A stretch of DNA of 64,000 nucleotides from Parietaria judaica (Eukaryota; Streptophyta; Magnoliopsida; Rosales; Urticaceae), in the NCBI GenBank assembly GCA_954871525.1, contig OX940860.1:26568001-26632000 (forward strand), in the 5' to 3' direction. Positions 61,801 to 64,000 of the stretch are shown piece by piece (position 1 is the stretch's first letter; the number at the start of each line of letters is the position of its first letter). The position numbers and the translations under genes are program-made. The notes beneath the pieces were generated by a model. The model had not been told where the DNA came from, made no database searches, and saw nothing but the letters and a program-made list of their open reading frames with translations.

Positions 61801-63722
61801 AAAAATGTTGGCAAAAATGCATAATAGAGAGGAATTGAATAATTCTACTTGTTTTTTATTTTATATAATATCGTGTCTATATTAACTGTACAGCCTAGTT
61901 GAAATGATACCCTGCATTAATGAGAATGTTCTTGAATAAATATTTATTAATTAATGAAAATTTCTATCTAGCATTAACAAGCATTCTAGAAGATTAACAG
62001 TTAATCTTTAGATTCGTCTACATATAGCTACTCTCAAGAATGATTAGATGCTTTAGATACTATCTAATTAGAGCATCCCAAAACGTATTTAGAAGACAAT
62101 CAACTTCCGATATCATGGTACCAAAACTACTCGTGATTTTTGAGTCTAATACTAATTAATAAATAATATTACAGAAAATGGCAAGAGTGCGAAATTTAGT
62201 ACCTGGGAAAAGATTGTCTCTGCCATAAGATACTCATACCTGAATGGCACAGGCAAACCAGCCATAAAAGATGCACATTCTTTCCGACTAGCTTTGCATG
62301 AATGAAGAAACAAAAGCAACAAACATTAAGCCCAATGAGCAACACAAGTAATTGAAATCGATTTAAGAAAAAAAAAGCATTTGACTATAACAAAATGAGT
62401 CAGTGACGTTACAAACCAGCCGTTCAAGAAAAACAGCACATCGAGGAGACATTCTTCCATAACAAAGCGGTCTATCGGTTGTATGTCCTGTCATTCACAA
62501 ATAAACAAGAGAGGAACTGAATATTTTGCAGGAGTATTTCAAACTGTATACAAGTCTATATATAAAGATTACAACTGCATGAGAAAAATAATGAGAATAT
62601 TCTCGAACATCTAAAATGAATGAATGATAAACTGAATTAAATTCTACCAAATCCTTATAGAATAAAATAATTTTGGACTGGTCCACTATTGTCATGAAAA
62701 TGTCGGAGCACATATACACCAAGAAATACATTATGAAGAATGTGTTCTAGAACAATACCTCGCTTTTACTTGCAGGAAATACATTGAGCCTGCGTATTCT
62801 TTGGGGGTACGCCAGCTCAGCTTCATGCTTTTGCTTTCCATAACTTAAAGCAGAAGTTACCAAAGACCGAACTGGTTGATCCGGGCAGCTGATAGCCACT
62901 AACTCATGAGACTTTCCAGTGACTAGCTGTGCTTCAAATGGAAGATGAGGCCTAAGAACTACCAAGAAACAAGAATTCAGCATCTCGGGATTGAAAAAAT
63001 GAGGTCAACCATCGATCACGGAGCAAAACAAAAATAAGATTAGACAAAAAAATTGCAGCAATAAGTTAAAGGTAATAAAGTACTCAAGGAGATAATTTGT
63101 AATTATAAGCTCTAGAAAAATCTCATTAGATAATTTATTTATTTATTTGTAGGATTTAATTTGTATAACTCCATTAGTAATTTTAATATTTAGCCTTATT
63201 GAGTTTAATGAAACTGAACCGTTTATTTCAAAAGCATCCAATTTGTTTAGATTAGATAAAATTAGTAATGCTCGTGTTACACATATTGAGGTTGTTATTT
63301 TGTGCTTGTTGTGGGTCGTTTTGTTAATTAGTTAGATTTGATATTTGAGATAGCTTAGCTTTTGTTTTTTGTAATCAACATATCTTTTTGTTACTAGTTA
63401 CCACGGTATTCCTCTACCATAAGTGAGAGATGTCGTAATCAATTTGAGATGAGGTGACGAAACAAGTGATTGCTGGCTATTAAGAACGAAAAAAAATAGA
63501 AAGAGAAAAAGGTATATCTTCAGTTGCATTGTATCTAAGATCAATGATGATAGCAATTCTCCTAGTCCTAGAATATTTCCACTAGAATCTTCCCACTAGT
63601 AGAACAAAAAACGAATGAATAAGAAAAACACAAATACACAAGCACAAGTTCCTACCACTGTCAAGTTTCCAGCCATTGGTAGATAAAGCTTTAATCCGGT
63701 CCCATAAATCCTCCAAGAAATC
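58730..63722 (-). CDS. CBP80: nuclear cap-binding protein subunit 1 (CBP80), C-terminal exons
   Basis: Ten exons join in frame: 63722-63656, 62958-62759, 62487-62417, 62287-62203, 61785-61717, 61608-61490, 61040-60902, 60387-59896, 59696-59397 and 59035-58730, giving 615 residues. The first visible exon starts in phase 0 and the 5' exons lie beyond the window; full family members are about 850 residues. Diagnostic stretches are FLEDLWDRIKAL, RPHLPFEAQLVTGKSHEL, YPQRIRRLN, FRYEYLMAETIFSQ, ALPGAFPGVIAGAVRALFEK, FQFIWHWEEWAHVL, LPPKGGP, TLLDIGSKSFTHLITVLERY and IDRMMGYRLLSNLSIVRWVF. A coiled-coil-like Lys/Glu region and an acidic tail (MEVDDENE) follow. This is the middle-to-C-terminal MIF4G-like part. 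CBP80 pairs with CBP20 on the 5' cap of nuclear RNA and affects splicing, export and miRNA processing (Arabidopsis ABH1). A 68-bp duplication alters the last exon, so the exact C-terminus is uncertain. Confidence 0.93.
59099..59318. mobile_element. fold-back MITE in the last CBP80 intron, ~220 bp
   Basis: Arms of about 100 bp are inverted copies: GGCAAAAGTTCCCAATC at 59131 pairs with GATTGGGAACTTTGCC ending at 59287. The similarity continues to the outer ends (GTGGCGAAAGTAACC and GGATACTTTCCCGC). TA flanks both ends (59097-59098, 59319-59320) and may be the target duplication. There is no ORF. Confidence 0.7.
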
Positions 63723-64000
63723 CTAAGAAATAAACAAGGATTAAAAAAACAAGACATATTAATAAAACAAATAAAAATAGCTTAGTAAATATAAAAACTA
63801 ACTTGTGTATTTAACTTTCCCAGATTCTGATAAACACGCTAAACATTGAGATTTTGTTTCCGACACATTGGAACAATTCATTAATCAAAATTTTAAATCA
63901 AATCTCCAATGCCCAGTGAATCAAATTCATCAAAATATCAATACCTAAATTCTGGCACTGGCAGTATATAATTCACTTCTCTTAGCATAATATGTTATTA

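Overview
The window looks like nuclear DNA of a eudicot plant. It is AT-rich, has short exons with GT..AG introns, and carries three typical plant gene families: a DDT/PHD chromatin protein, F-box proteins with the associated kelch-like interaction domain, and the cap-binding subunit CBP80. It also holds typical plant transposons: Helitron, chromovirus-type Ty3/gypsy, solo LTRs, an hAT MITE, fold-back elements, a SINE and a LINE tail. The species cannot be told from the sequence.

Layout. 1-1.7 kb: the decayed 3' half of a Helitron Pif1-like helicase, then a decayed RPA-like exon and a terminal-type hairpin near 2.84 kb. 3.4-27.3 kb: a tandem array of about 12.4 copies of a non-coding unit of about 1.93 kb. 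Every unit carries a hairpin of about 113 nt, and the core shows a four-unit higher-order repeat of about 7.71 kb. The end copies are more diverged, a short inverted piece lies at the right edge, and related sequence flanks both sides. 28.8-29.45 kb: unrecognised exon-like sequence. 29.8-37.85 kb (minus): a complete nine-exon gene for a DDT-domain, multi-PHD-finger protein of 1581 residues, with a LINE tail in its last intron. 38-41.2 kb: intergenic, with an hAT MITE. 41.2-56.2 kb: an F-box cluster, all minus strand and all broken (three near full-length copies and one fragment). One copy is split by 8.2 kb holding a 7.0 kb gypsy element, itself holding a 795 bp solo LTR, plus a separate 655 bp solo LTR. 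56.2-58.7 kb: intergenic, with a SINE. 58.7-63.7 kb (minus): the ten C-terminal coding exons of CBP80; its 5' part lies beyond the window.

Only two genes look functional, the DDT/PHD gene and CBP80. They are not known to act together. The first would read or remodel chromatin in the nucleus; the second would bind the 5' cap of RNA with CBP20 and feed splicing, export and small-RNA processing. The rest is repeat biology. Target-site duplications let the insertion order be read in the F-box interval: F-box gene, then an intron-like insertion, then the gypsy element and a solo LTR, then a second solo LTR inside the gypsy element. The most unusual item is the 24 kb array: a gene-free satellite-like block with higher-order structure and a hairpin whose arms change in step between copies.
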